From: Candidatus Bathycorpusculum sp.
GTDB lineage: Archaea; Thermoproteota; Bathyarchaeia; Bathyarchaeales; Bathycorpusculaceae
Direction of reading: 5' to 3'
NCBI GenBank assembly: GCA_009778385.1
Contig: WRJX01000105.1
Coordinates: 1-64,000, forward strand
Length of the DNA stretch: 64,000 bases
The notes under the pieces were generated by a model. It made no database searches. It had not been told where the DNA came from and saw only the letters and a list, made by a program, of their open reading frames with translations. Position numbers and translations under genes: made by a program. This document shows positions 8,401 to 17,051 of the stretch, one piece after another (position 1 is the first letter of the stretch; each line of letters begins with the position of its first letter).

Positions 8401-9887
8401 GCGGGAACTTTAATGTTCTGCTTGCTTTTTTGTTGGCGTTCAATATACTCATTTTCGATTTGTACTCTGTGTACATTGTTATATGCGCAGAATGGAATAA
8501 TCTTCTTGTCAGGAGTAATATAGTGAACTACGCATCTGCGAACGCGGTTAACGTCAAAGTTGTAAGAGTCCATAAACGCCATACAGCCTAACAAGAAAAT
8601 TTTTCGCCGTATTTTTCCCAGTGAAGCGTAAGATGGAGAGAAGTGCATACGCAAAATACTGCTCATTAGTGTAAATGTACCAACTTCTTTTGTTACAGTC
8701 AGCATGCGCATTGATAACATGGCACCCATGAAAAGCGAGGAAAGCAGAGATAGTTTACCTTTTGATTCGGCATTTTCGGCAGTTTTGCGGATGTAATTGA
8801 AGAATTTGTCAAAATTTACAAACTGGTTAATTGGAAACATTTTACCGTTTTTGGAAACGTAAATCCAGTTCACGATACCACATTGAGGACTACAGCTGAA
8901 CAGAGGCCAAGGTTTCTGCATGAATTTACGCATTATTTTGATGGGTGAGGTCATAACTGACATAGGAAATAGGTCAGTAGTTTTTATTTCACCGTTTGTT
9001 TGTTTTTCTACATCTTCAGCAAAACTCCATTCACGGAAATTTTCGCGGAATGGATTCTCAGTTGCCCTGCCAGTAAATGCGATTGGTTGAAAAATTAGGC
9101 CTCTGATGATGTTTGTGTTTTTGGCTGCAAACCGTATCATGTCGCCTACTTCTTTGTCGTTTAGGCTTTTCATTAAAGTGTTAACTAAGATAACTTCCAT
9201 GTCGTATTTGCGGCAGACTTCAATAGCTTTTAGTTTAATATCTACAAGGGGTAAGCCGCGGACTTTTTTGTTGAATTCTTCATTGAAACTATCAAAGGAT
9301 AAGTAAACGATGTTTAGCCCGTTTTCTTTAAGTTGTTTAGCTAATCCGGGTGTGTTAACAAGGTGTGTGCCATTGGTTGCTAAGATAGTCATGAATTTTA
9401 GTCTGTGGGCGGCAGCAATGATTTCAGGCATGTCTTCACGTTCAAGAGGTTCTCCACCTGAGAAAAGGATAGCTGGAGGTTTTGGGTTTGCTTTTGCGGC
9501 AAATTCTAACATGTCTATGAGTGCTTCTTTGGTTGGTTCATAATCTGTGTCTTGATTTGGGAAAGTTGAAAAGCAAACTGCACATCTAAAGTTGCAGCGC
9601 TTAGTTACATCAATTACACCAATGACGGTTCCAGAAGCATGGTTGTGGCAGTTTTCACAGACGTAAGGGCAGCCTCCAGGGTTTTTTGGCGCGTTGAGAT
9701 CCCCGAGGTATTGAAATTGGTCATATTTCATCATGTGTTCAAATATTGGTTTACTTTGCCAGTGGGTAGCCTTGAATTCACCGTGTTCAGGACACTGTTT
9801 GGTGATTTTGATTTGACCGTTGCGTTCGCTTAGTTGGGCATTAATTTTTTTTTGGCATTCGGGACAGATACTTTTGGTTTCGCTCAT
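8397..9887 (-). CDS. tes: Tes-family radical SAM enzyme (tetraether lipid synthase-like)
   Basis: This 496-residue radical SAM protein belongs to the MJ0619/Tes family. Tes joins two archaeol chains between their phytanyl tails to make macrocyclic or tetraether (GDGT) lipids. There are two CX3CX2C cysteine sets, C73/C77/C80 and C98/C102/C105 (the SAM cluster in VTKRCNFRCAVCF), plus N-terminal cysteines C8, C11 and C32, and the SAM-binding FSGGEP. The C-terminal block GCMAFMDSYNFDVNRVRRC, followed by HYITPDKKIIPFCAYN, matches the family closely. Its start overlaps the stop of the upstream UbiA prenyltransferase by 4 nt (ATGA), tying it to ether-lipid synthesis. A related function such as another lipid or methanopterin modification cannot be excluded, since the family has paralogues. 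Confidence 0.8.
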   Translation of the reverse strand: MSETKSICPECQKKINAQLSERNGQIKITKQCPEHGEFKATHWQSKPIFEHMMKYDQFQYLGDLNAPKNPGGCPYVCENCHNHASGTVIGVIDVTKRCNFRCAVCFSTFPNQDTDYEPTKEALIDMLEFAAKANPKPPAILFSGGEPLEREDMPEIIAAAHRLKFMTILATNGTHLVNTPGLAKQLKENGLNIVYLSFDSFNEEFNKKVRGLPLVDIKLKAIEVCRKYDMEVILVNTLMKSLNDKEVGDMIRFAAKNTNIIRGLIFQPIAFTGRATENPFRENFREWSFAEDVEKQTNGEIKTTDLFPMSVMTSPIKIMRKFMQKPWPLFSCSPQCGIVNWIYVSKNGKMFPINQFVNFDKFFNYIRKTAENAESKGKLSLLSSLFMGAMLSMRMLTVTKEVGTFTLMSSILRMHFSPSYASLGKIRRKIFLLGCMAFMDSYNFDVNRVRRCVVHYITPDKKIIPFCAYNNVHRVQIENEYIERQQKSKQNIKVPA

Positions 9888-10759
9888 AACAGTATTCCAA
9901 CTATTGCTTCAACTATCAATGCCAAGGGAAGCAGAATCATGGACATAGTTACTATTCGTTCGTATTTGCGTACGTTCTGTACAGTGGAACCAGAGATAAA
10001 GAGACGAACAGACGAATAGATTAGCAATACACTCCAAGTGAGAATAAACGGCAGATAATAAACCGTAAAGTTGTTTGCAAACAGGGGTAGAGCAGGCAGA
10101 GATGCAAACAGACCGGTTAGGAGGAAGAATATGGCACCGACTTTGGTTGCGTTATAGTTACCGACTTTCTGGGGTAAAGTGGGGTAACCGACTTTTGTGT
10201 CGCCCTCAACACTTAGCACATCTCGAAGTACATTACCACCTATGGTGCCAAACGCGATCGGGTAGAGAGCTAGCGAAATCATAGTTACAGTACCCGAGAT
10301 TGCAGCTTGGCCATACATAAAAGCCGTTCCGGTTAGAATACCAACAACAATGTTTGCAATGAATCCGGATTTTTTCTTTACCAGATAAGAATAGAATATC
10401 AAAACCAGAGAATCGATGGCTAGTATGACAAAGCTGAGTGGTGGTAACCAGTAGGTGAGACTTAAACCTATAGCAAACAGGATACTTGAAATCGTCACTA
10501 CATGTTTTAGTGTTAAGGCGCCTGCGGGTATTGGACGTTTGGGTTTTATTACAGCGTCACTTTCGCGGTCAAAGTAATCGTTTATGGCAAAACCTGCACT
10601 GGTAATAAAAGCCATTGAGAAGAATATTAGCACAATTTGTTGGGGTGCAATCATACTTTTAGTGATAGCAAATGCTGTAAGAAGTGATAATCCACCGGTC
10701 ATCAGCCAGTAGGGCATTCTTAAAAGTGCAAGTAACCCTCTAGCTGGTGATGTACTCAT
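9884..10759 (-). CDS. UbiA-family prenyltransferase, probable digeranylgeranylglyceryl-phosphate synthase
   Basis: This 291-residue polytopic membrane enzyme (about nine helices) of the UbiA superfamily probably adds the second geranylgeranyl chain to geranylgeranylglyceryl phosphate in archaeal lipid synthesis. The first Asp-rich prenyl-diphosphate motif is NDYFDRESDAVIKPKRPIPAG, very typical of DGGGP synthases. The second is DVLSVEGDTKVGYPTLP. The start overlaps the epimerase stop by 4 nt and its stop overlaps the Tes-like start by 4 nt, so epimerase, prenyltransferase and Tes form one tight operon. UbiA enzymes making quinones or chlorophyll-like products are the alternative, but the PKRPIPAG signature and the neighbour argue for the lipid enzyme. 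Confidence 0.85.
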   Translation of the reverse strand: MSTSPARGLLALLRMPYWLMTGGLSLLTAFAITKSMIAPQQIVLIFFSMAFITSAGFAINDYFDRESDAVIKPKRPIPAGALTLKHVVTISSILFAIGLSLTYWLPPLSFVILAIDSLVLIFYSYLVKKKSGFIANIVVGILTGTAFMYGQAAISGTVTMISLALYPIAFGTIGGNVLRDVLSVEGDTKVGYPTLPQKVGNYNATKVGAIFFLLTGLFASLPALPLFANNFTVYYLPFILTWSVLLIYSSVRLFISGSTVQNVRKYERIVTMSMILLPLALIVEAIVGILL

Positions 10760-11691
10760 TTGTTTAGTTTCCTCTCAGTAACGATTTCTTTTATGTTATC
10801 TTCAAGAGATACCTTAGGATTCCAATTTAACTCTTTCTTTGCTTTAGTGATATCGAACCATATTTTGGTTACGTCACCTTGCCAAGAAACGTCAGTTGTA
10901 GTCACAACAGTCTTATTTTGAAGATTAAGAATTGTTAGGATCATTTTAGAAAGTTCAAGGATGGAAGTTGTTTTACCAACCCCAAGGTTGTAAACTTGGC
11001 CATCTATAGAATTCATGGCACCAATTTTAATCAACGCATCAACTACATCAGAAACATGGACAAAGTCGCGGCACTGCTTACCTGTGCCAATAATTTCCAG
11101 CTTGTCAGGGTTTTTAACAATTTTATCCAAGAAGTCATGGATCACACCGTGACATCTAGATCCATAAACGTTAGCAAAACGGGTTATTACAATGTCAAGG
11201 CCGTATTGTTCACGGTACATTTGGCAATATTCTTCGCCGACAACTTTGGATAAACCGTAACAAGAGAAAGGGTGAAAACCATAGCTTTCAGGCGTAGGAA
11301 ACACTGACGGATTACCATACACCGCAGCACTTGAGGCGAAAACTAATTTAGCATCGTCTTTACGTGCCTTTTCAAGAACACATAAAGTGCCTTTAGCGTT
11401 TGTATTGAAATCCTCCAGTGGGTTTTCCATAGAGTAAGAAACCACGACTTGGGCGGCTAAATGATAAATTAAATCCATTTTTTCTTGTGACAGCAGGGTT
11501 TTAAGGTCTAAAATATCGCCTTTAACAAATTTTGCTGCAGGCACATCGGCTACGTTCTCCAGTTTACCGCTTGATAAGTTATCGTATATTGTTAAATCAT
11601 CCGTTAAACTAGAAAGTGCCTTAGATAAGTGAAAACCGATAAAGCCAGCGCCACCGGTAACCATCACTTTTTTACCATTGATTTCTGCCAT
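10756..11691 (-). CDS. NAD-dependent sugar epimerase/dehydratase (extended SDR)
   Basis: An enzyme of about 311 residues resembling UDP-glucose 4-epimerase and related NDP-sugar epimerases. It has the glycine-rich NAD motif GGAGFIGFHLSKAL near the N-terminus, the active-site serine region FASSAAVYGNPSV, the catalytic YGLSK (YX3K) and the substrate-domain NVYGSRCHGVI. It would interconvert nucleotide sugars in the cytoplasm, perhaps for a glycolipid head group given that the next two genes make ether lipids. The ATG at 11691 is chosen; a GTG at 11700 adds three residues. Divergent TATA-like sequences at 11705-11730 are shared with the cobS on the plus strand. The precise substrate is not predictable. 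Confidence 0.85.
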   Translation of the reverse strand: MAEINGKKVMVTGGAGFIGFHLSKALSSLTDDLTIYDNLSSGKLENVADVPAAKFVKGDILDLKTLLSQEKMDLIYHLAAQVVVSYSMENPLEDFNTNAKGTLCVLEKARKDDAKLVFASSAAVYGNPSVFPTPESYGFHPFSCYGLSKVVGEEYCQMYREQYGLDIVITRFANVYGSRCHGVIHDFLDKIVKNPDKLEIIGTGKQCRDFVHVSDVVDALIKIGAMNSIDGQVYNLGVGKTTSILELSKMILTILNLQNKTVVTTTDVSWQGDVTKIWFDITKAKKELNWNPKVSLEDNIKEIVTERKLNK

Positions 11692-11738
11692 CCAAATCAC
11701 GACAAAGCCTATATGCCTATGTATATAGTGTTAGGTAT

Positions 11739-12584
11739 ATGTCGCCAGCAAAAGCTATAAAAACCTTTAGGGATTTGCTTGCATTCCTCACTATAATCCC
11801 AATGGGTGGAAAAGAGGACTTTGTTTTCACATCAGCAGAAAACATGTACCTTTTTCCCTTAATCGGCAGTTTCATAGGCACTCTAGCTGGAGCATATTTT
11901 ATTGGTATCAGTTTTATTCTTCAATTCCTGTTAAGTTTAGTTAACAGTTTTGTAACTTTACCAGTTGATTTTTTGGTAAGGTTTGTGTCTGCTGCTATGA
12001 CAGTGGCGTTTCTGTTGGTTATGACAGGGCTTCAGCATTTTGACGGCTTAATTGACCTTGGCAATGCTTTAGGTTACCGAAGTGAACATGATCGAAAAAT
12101 GGCGGCTCATGCTTGGACCGTGAATTATTCAGGGGCAATTTTCGCCATGATTGTCGAGTTTGTAGCGTTTTTAGGCTTATTTTTGTTGGTTCCCGCCTTT
12201 ACCAATCCCTTGGTAATATTTGCAGCAATAATTTCAGCTGAAGTTGCAGCTAAACTTGCGATGGTAACCCTTGTATGGATTGGAAAAACCACCCATAAAG
12301 GCTTAGGCTCCATTTTCCTAAAGAAAGCCAAGAAGAAACTAAATATTGCCGCGTACGCTATTTCAGCAGTGCTTGCATTTATATTATTTAGTTTAGCAGT
12401 TAACCCAATCTACGGTGTTTTAGGAGTCGGCTTAGTGTTTGTCAGCATTCCAATCGCTTGCGTGATGGAAAAGGTAGCTGAGAAAGTGTTCGGCGGTGTT
12501 TCAGGTGACATTATTGGGGCGACTAACGAGGTTTCAAGAGCAGTAACCCTTGTGCTACTTGCAGGAGTGTTAATGATAATATGA
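11739..12584 (+). CDS. cobS: Divergent CobS-family protein (cobamide synthase-like, copy 1)
   Basis: This 281-residue polytopic membrane protein of the CobS family would join adenosylcobinamide-GDP with alpha-ribazole (or its phosphate). The N-terminal FRDLLAFLTIIPMGGKEDF and the TGLQHFDGLIDLGNALGYRS loop identify the family, but the loop reads DGLIDLGN where the second copy has DGLLDFGD. The following MHDQLTGAGG-like segment of copy 2 is here AHAWTVNYSGAIF, without the usual Asp. The C-terminal GVSGDIIGATNEVSRAV is well conserved. The next gene, cobY, overlaps by 4 nt (ATGA). TATA-like boxes at 11707-11725 leave almost no leader, so the mRNA may be leaderless. It may have a changed substrate or activity. 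Confidence 0.75.
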   Translation: MSPAKAIKTFRDLLAFLTIIPMGGKEDFVFTSAENMYLFPLIGSFIGTLAGAYFIGISFILQFLLSLVNSFVTLPVDFLVRFVSAAMTVAFLLVMTGLQHFDGLIDLGNALGYRSEHDRKMAAHAWTVNYSGAIFAMIVEFVAFLGLFLLVPAFTNPLVIFAAIISAEVAAKLAMVTLVWIGKTTHKGLGSIFLKKAKKKLNIAAYAISAVLAFILFSLAVNPIYGVLGVGLVFVSIPIACVMEKVAEKVFGGVSGDIIGATNEVSRAVTLVLLAGVLMII

Positions 12585-13207
12585 CTGTTTCTGCGTTAGT
12601 TATGGCTGGCGGCAAAGGCACACGCATGGGTACTCCAGAAGAAAAACCACTTATCAAAGTCTGTGGCAAACCTGTCATTGAATACGTACTTGACGCCCTA
12701 AAAAACGCAAAAAAAATTGACAAAATCTATGTCGCAGTAACCGAACGCACACCAAAAACAGCCAAATACATTGAAAAATTCCAAACAAAAATTGTAACAA
12801 CCCCAGGAAAAGATTACGTTTCAGACATGGGCTATGCCACTCAAAATCTTAAGCTGGGCAAGTTTCTTGCAATCGCTGCAGATTTACCATTAATCACAGG
12901 AGAGATTCTCGACCAAATAGTTGAACGCTATGAAAACTGTGGTAAACCCGCACTAACCGTTGCAGTACCAATTGAAACTAAAACCAGAATAGGTATGAGC
13001 GTTGAGTACTCATTCAAAATGGATAACAAAGACGTAGTGCCCACAGGAATTAACGTAATTGACGGAAACAAACGATATGGCGACGAATGGCTAGACCAAG
13101 ACATCTTTTTACTTGATCAAATAGAACTCGCAATAAACGTTAACACACCTCAAGAACTACAAATAGCCGAAACATTACTAGTCAACCGTAAACAAAAAAC
13201 AAAATAA
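12581..13207 (+). CDS. cobY: CobY, GTP:adenosylcobinamide-phosphate guanylyltransferase (copy 1)
   Basis: This 208-residue archaeal nucleotidyltransferase activates adenosylcobinamide phosphate with GTP, replacing bacterial CobU. The nucleotide-binding loop is LVMAGGKGTRMG (about residues 6-17), followed by EKPLIKVCGKPVIEYV. Later features are the AADLPLI metal-site strand and VPTGINVIDGN, which match the archaeal family. The ATG overlaps the cobS stop, so the two products act in consecutive steps from one mRNA. The sequence is clearly different from the second CobY (31997-32617), so this is an old duplication or separate acquisition rather than a recent copy. A generic MobA-like nucleotidyltransferase role is a weaker alternative. 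Confidence 0.85.
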   Translation: MTVSALVMAGGKGTRMGTPEEKPLIKVCGKPVIEYVLDALKNAKKIDKIYVAVTERTPKTAKYIEKFQTKIVTTPGKDYVSDMGYATQNLKLGKFLAIAADLPLITGEILDQIVERYENCGKPALTVAVPIETKTRIGMSVEYSFKMDNKDVVPTGINVIDGNKRYGDEWLDQDIFLLDQIELAINVNTPQELQIAETLLVNRKQKTK

Positions 13208-13401
13208 AACAAGACCAACAACGCTTAAAAGTTATAATCTGTTAACTCCTGCGCAAATACTAGCTACAACAGTACCAAACTGAAAATTTTAATGGTGATT
13301 TCAACATCAAAACTGTAAGTTCCTGTGTTGATGGTTTTTAGGGAAATATTTAACATTCCCTGCACATCAAATACTACACTTGCTTTAGGAGAACTATCCA
13401 C

Positions 13402-14820
13402 ATGAGTATACTTAGGCACGACACTTTCTGGAATGCCATAGTCAGTATGCCAATGACCAAAAAGATGCTTCAGCTATCTCTTCGTAAATGCAACACATGT
13501 GGACGCACAGTGCTTGAAGCAGCACTAGATGATTACGGTGGCAAAACAAGTCATCGTTGTGAAAAATGCAGGTCTCTTTACAGTCAAATTATCGCGTTCT
13601 GGATTGAATTTCTACGTAAGGCCCTTGGGTTTAAACGGGCAAAAGTAGAACAATTATTAACAGACAAATATGCACGAAATGCCGTGCTTAATCTTGTAGA
13701 ATCCTTTGAGCATTTTGGCATTAAAAAACCGATGTCGCTTTGCGCACCGTTTCTAGTAGTTTGGGATTTCACGCATAAATGCAATCTTCGCTGTAAGCAT
13801 TGCTACTCAAACAGTGGCGAAGTTGAAGAGGAAGAATTAACCACAGAGCAAGCATTAGCAGTTGTAGACCAACTTGCTGATGCGCATGTAACGGCTTTGG
13901 CGTTTAGCGGTGGGGAACCCTTAACCCGTAAAGACTTCTTTCAGGTAGCTCGTCATGCAGCTGACCGTGGCTTATACGTTTCTCTTGCATCAAACGGCAC
14001 TCTATTCACTAAAGAAAATGTGCAAAAGCTCAAAGAGGCAAAAGTAAACTATGTAGACATAAGTATTGATGGCGCAACCGCTAAAACACATGATGATTTC
14101 CGAGGCATCACAGGTGCTTTTGAAAAGACAATTGTTGGTCTTAAAAACTGTGTTGACGCAGATATTTGCACATGCATAGCTACTACTGTGGGCAAAAATA
14201 ACATGACAGAATTGCCAGGCATTATTGATTTAGCGGAACATTTTGAGGTAGAAAGATTTACCTATTTTAACTTCATTCCTGCTGGACGTGGCAAAGACTA
14301 CGCAGATCAAGATCTCTCACCTCAGGAACGCGAAGAAGTTATGCGGTACCTGCTAAATCGTATGTCGGCAGGGTGCAAAACCACGATTTTAGCCACGGCA
14401 CCACAATTAGCCCGGGTTGCAGCTCAATGCCAAGGTTCATCTGGCACAGGTGAAGTTACCTTGGCTTTGGCACACATGCAAACTGTAAGGGTAACTAAAA
14501 AAGCCGTACCTTTAGGCGAATTTATTGGTGGGTGTGGGGCAGGCAGGCTTTACTGTTCAATTTCCCCGCAAGGTGACGTGCGTCCTTGTGTGTTTTTGCC
14601 CGTAAATGTTGGCAACCTAAAAACGCAGACATTTAAGGACATATGGCTTAACGCGACATTATTTAACGCTTTTCGTAACCGTTCTAACCTGAAGGGGTCA
14701 TGTAGTAAATGCGAGTACAAATATATTTGTGGAGGCTGTAGGGCACGCTCAGCCGCATATCATGACGGTGACACCCTTAATGGTGATCCAGGGTGCATTA
14801 TGGGAGTAAAAAACCAATGA
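13402..14820 (+). CDS. Radical SAM/SPASM enzyme with N-terminal zinc ribbon
   Basis: A 472-residue radical SAM enzyme. An N-terminal CX2C...CX2C zinc-ribbon-like segment (C30, C33, C53, C56) and a helical linker precede the SAM cluster motif CNLRCKHC (C127/C131/C134), followed by FSGGEPL and DISIDGA. The C-terminal SPASM-type region carries CGAGRLYCSISPQGDVRPC and the cysteine-rich CSKCEYKYICGGCRAR, which binds auxiliary iron-sulfur clusters. Families with this layout modify peptides, porphyrins or other cofactors (PqqE/Ahb-like), and the substrate here is unknown. The start is supported by AGGAG about 10 nt upstream. It overlaps the next gene, encoding a DUF362 protein, by 4 nt, so the pair probably functions together. 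Confidence 0.82.
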   Translation: MSILRHDTFWNAIVSMPMTKKMLQLSLRKCNTCGRTVLEAALDDYGGKTSHRCEKCRSLYSQIIAFWIEFLRKALGFKRAKVEQLLTDKYARNAVLNLVESFEHFGIKKPMSLCAPFLVVWDFTHKCNLRCKHCYSNSGEVEEEELTTEQALAVVDQLADAHVTALAFSGGEPLTRKDFFQVARHAADRGLYVSLASNGTLFTKENVQKLKEAKVNYVDISIDGATAKTHDDFRGITGAFEKTIVGLKNCVDADICTCIATTVGKNNMTELPGIIDLAEHFEVERFTYFNFIPAGRGKDYADQDLSPQEREEVMRYLLNRMSAGCKTTILATAPQLARVAAQCQGSSGTGEVTLALAHMQTVRVTKKAVPLGEFIGGCGAGRLYCSISPQGDVRPCVFLPVNVGNLKTQTFKDIWLNATLFNAFRNRSNLKGSCSKCEYKYICGGCRARSAAYHDGDTLNGDPGCIMGVKNQ

Positions 14821-15782
14821 CTTCAAAAACTGCAAAGTTAGTTAAAATTTACCGTACAGAAGACACTTCCGTAAGTGAAATCTTAAAAGAAGCCGTTGCC
14901 AACGCGAATTTACGAGGTAAAAAGCGGATTTTCATTAAACCAAATCTAAGCCATCCTGAGTACCTACCAGGAGTAGTTACAGACCCAGAATTAACCAGTG
15001 AACTAATCGGTTTACTACGTAATCAAAACAGTGAAGTCATAGTAGGTGAATCTAATGGCTTTAATTATCCATGCTGGTCAGCCTTTGATAAAACCGGCAT
15101 GCAGAAGGCCGTTGAAAAAGCAGGTGGAACAGTAATTAACCTTTCTGAAGATAAAGTGGTTGAAGTAAAATTCAATAGTAACACATCTATAAAACGATTG
15201 TTTTTACCTAAAACCATCATTGATGCCAACGCCGTAATTGATTTGCCGTTGATGAAGACCCATGAGTTCATGGCGTACAGTGGTGCAATCAAGAACCTGT
15301 TTGGCTGCATACCTAGCAACAAACGCATTTACCTACACCCATACTTGCCCGAAGTCTTCTATCGCTTATACACGCTGTTTAAACCATCCTTAACAATAAT
15401 GGATGCACGTATTGGAATCGAAGGCAATGGACCAACCAAAGGCAAACCAGTCAAAATGAACCTCATGCTAACCAGTACTGACGCCCTTGCATTAGACATT
15501 GTAGCAGCTAAGACCATGAAACTCAACTGGAAAGAAACATATCTTAGCTATATTGCCAGAAAAACTGGGCTTCAAGAAACCGACATCAAAGAGGAGGGCG
15601 TTCCAGTTTCAGCTGTTGCCCATCATTTTGAGCTACCGCATATCGATTTGCCCGTCAAAGTCCAAATAATTATCTATCAACATGAGTATCTCACTAAAAT
15701 GCTGTTCTGCTCTTTAGATATAGTGAAGCTCTTTCAGAAAATTACTATGACTTACCGAGGTAAATCTATAGAGGTAGCTTAA
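14817..15782 (+). CDS. DUF362 domain protein
   Basis: A 321-residue cytoplasmic protein that is DUF362 over most of its length: KKRIFIKPNLSHPEYLPGVVTDPEL near the N-terminus, VIVGESNGFNYP, then the central DLPLMKTHEFMAYSGAIKNLFGCIP block and MDARIGIEGNGPTKG. The biochemical role of the family is not established; many members carry ferredoxin domains, which this one lacks. The ATG at 14817 overlaps the TGA of the SPASM gene (ATGA) and has GGAG about 12 nt upstream. A GTG at 14793 is possible but lies well inside the upstream gene. Coupling to the radical SAM gene is the best functional clue. Confidence 0.8.
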   Translation: MTSKTAKLVKIYRTEDTSVSEILKEAVANANLRGKKRIFIKPNLSHPEYLPGVVTDPELTSELIGLLRNQNSEVIVGESNGFNYPCWSAFDKTGMQKAVEKAGGTVINLSEDKVVEVKFNSNTSIKRLFLPKTIIDANAVIDLPLMKTHEFMAYSGAIKNLFGCIPSNKRIYLHPYLPEVFYRLYTLFKPSLTIMDARIGIEGNGPTKGKPVKMNLMLTSTDALALDIVAAKTMKLNWKETYLSYIARKTGLQETDIKEEGVPVSAVAHHFELPHIDLPVKVQIIIYQHEYLTKMLFCSLDIVKLFQKITMTYRGKSIEVA

Positions 15783-15845
15783 ACCAAGCACTTAATTACT
15801 GTAATTTAGATCTTATAACAAAAAATTACAACAAATCAAATTTAA

Positions 15846-17051
15846 TTACACGTCATGTAAAGCTTCTTCATAAACTCGCATAGCTTCTTTCACTACGATG
15901 CTCCAGTCATATTGTTCAACAATAGTTTTACGAGCTTTTATGCCCATTTCAGCGGCTTCCGTTTGATGCTCAAACAAATACAGAATTGCGTCAGAAAACT
16001 GTTTTGAATTAAATGGGTTGACTAACAAACCGTTTTTGCCTGTTTTGATTGTCTCAGCAATTCCACCCACAGTTGTTGTCACTACTGGCAATCCAGTTGC
16101 AAGCGCTTCAAGCACGGCAAATGGGTGATGTTCATAGAAAGTTGAGAACGCAAAGACATCTGCAGCTTGGTAAAGTTTAGGCAGTTTCTTGTCAGGATAG
16201 TAACCAGTAAAGATGATGTTGTCTTTGACACCTAAACGTTCGGCGTGTGTGTTGAGTTTTGCCATTTCATCGCTTTGACCTTTGCCGCTAATAACAAATT
16301 TGGCGTTTTTAAACCGTTTAACCACAGATGGCATAGCTTCAATGAGGGTAAAGAGGCCTTTTCGGGCGTATAATCTGCCTACTGAGAGGATTGTAATGTC
16401 ATCGGGGTTTAATCCAAGTTCAGCCTTGATTTTTTGTTTATCTTTGGCAGGTTGAAACTTGTGGGTGTTAACACCGTTGTGAATAACACGAATGCGGTTT
16501 TCAGGTATGTTGTAGTATTTTCTTAGTTCTTGACGTGTAAAGTCACTGACCGCAATGACACGACTGGCACGTTTAATCATTCCGACCTCAAAAAAGCGTA
16601 GAAACCAGTTGAAGCTGACGAGAAATTTTTCGTTCGCGTTTAGACGACTGTAGGGTTCTCCACCTATGGCTTCTGCTTCGCCTTTCCATGTGGAGTGAAC
16701 TGTACAGACAATGGTTTTTCCAAAGCGTGGTGGAACGGCAAAACTGGGTGTCAACGGCAGCTGTGGATGAGTGATGTCAATATTTGCGGTGTTACGGATA
16801 CTGTTAAGTTTTCGGTAACTAGCTTCTGCCAGCATAAATGATTTTATGACTGGGATTTTTGGGATTTTCTGGAAATATACTTTGAGCTGACGATTGACTT
16901 GGACATCAAGATTCTGATTTGAACCAGTCACTATATTGGTATTATAGCCGTTTTTCATTAGTTCATTAGAGAGGTAATAGATGTAGGCACCTGTTCCACC
17001 AGCTAGTGGCCAGTATTCAGGCGATATAAAGCAGATGTTTCGGCTTGTCAT
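15846..17051 (-). CDS. GT4 family glycosyltransferase
   Basis: A complete 401-residue GT-B glycosyltransferase. The N-terminal acceptor domain begins ICFISPEYWPLAGGTGAYI. The donor domain contains IRVIHNGVNTHKFQP, ITILSVGRLYARKGLFTLI and the EX7E motif in FYEHHPFAVLEALATGLPVV. It probably extends a lipid-linked or surface glycan from a nucleotide-sugar donor at the inner membrane face. It is last in a three-gene minus-strand operon; its start overlaps the stop of the GT2 gene by 4 nt. Donor sugar and linkage are unknown. Confidence 0.88.
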   Translation of the reverse strand: MTSRNICFISPEYWPLAGGTGAYIYYLSNELMKNGYNTNIVTGSNQNLDVQVNRQLKVYFQKIPKIPVIKSFMLAEASYRKLNSIRNTANIDITHPQLPLTPSFAVPPRFGKTIVCTVHSTWKGEAEAIGGEPYSRLNANEKFLVSFNWFLRFFEVGMIKRASRVIAVSDFTRQELRKYYNIPENRIRVIHNGVNTHKFQPAKDKQKIKAELGLNPDDITILSVGRLYARKGLFTLIEAMPSVVKRFKNAKFVISGKGQSDEMAKLNTHAERLGVKDNIIFTGYYPDKKLPKLYQAADVFAFSTFYEHHPFAVLEALATGLPVVTTTVGGIAETIKTGKNGLLVNPFNSKQFSDAILYLFEHQTEAAEMGIKARKTIVEQYDWSIVVKEAMRVYEEALHDV

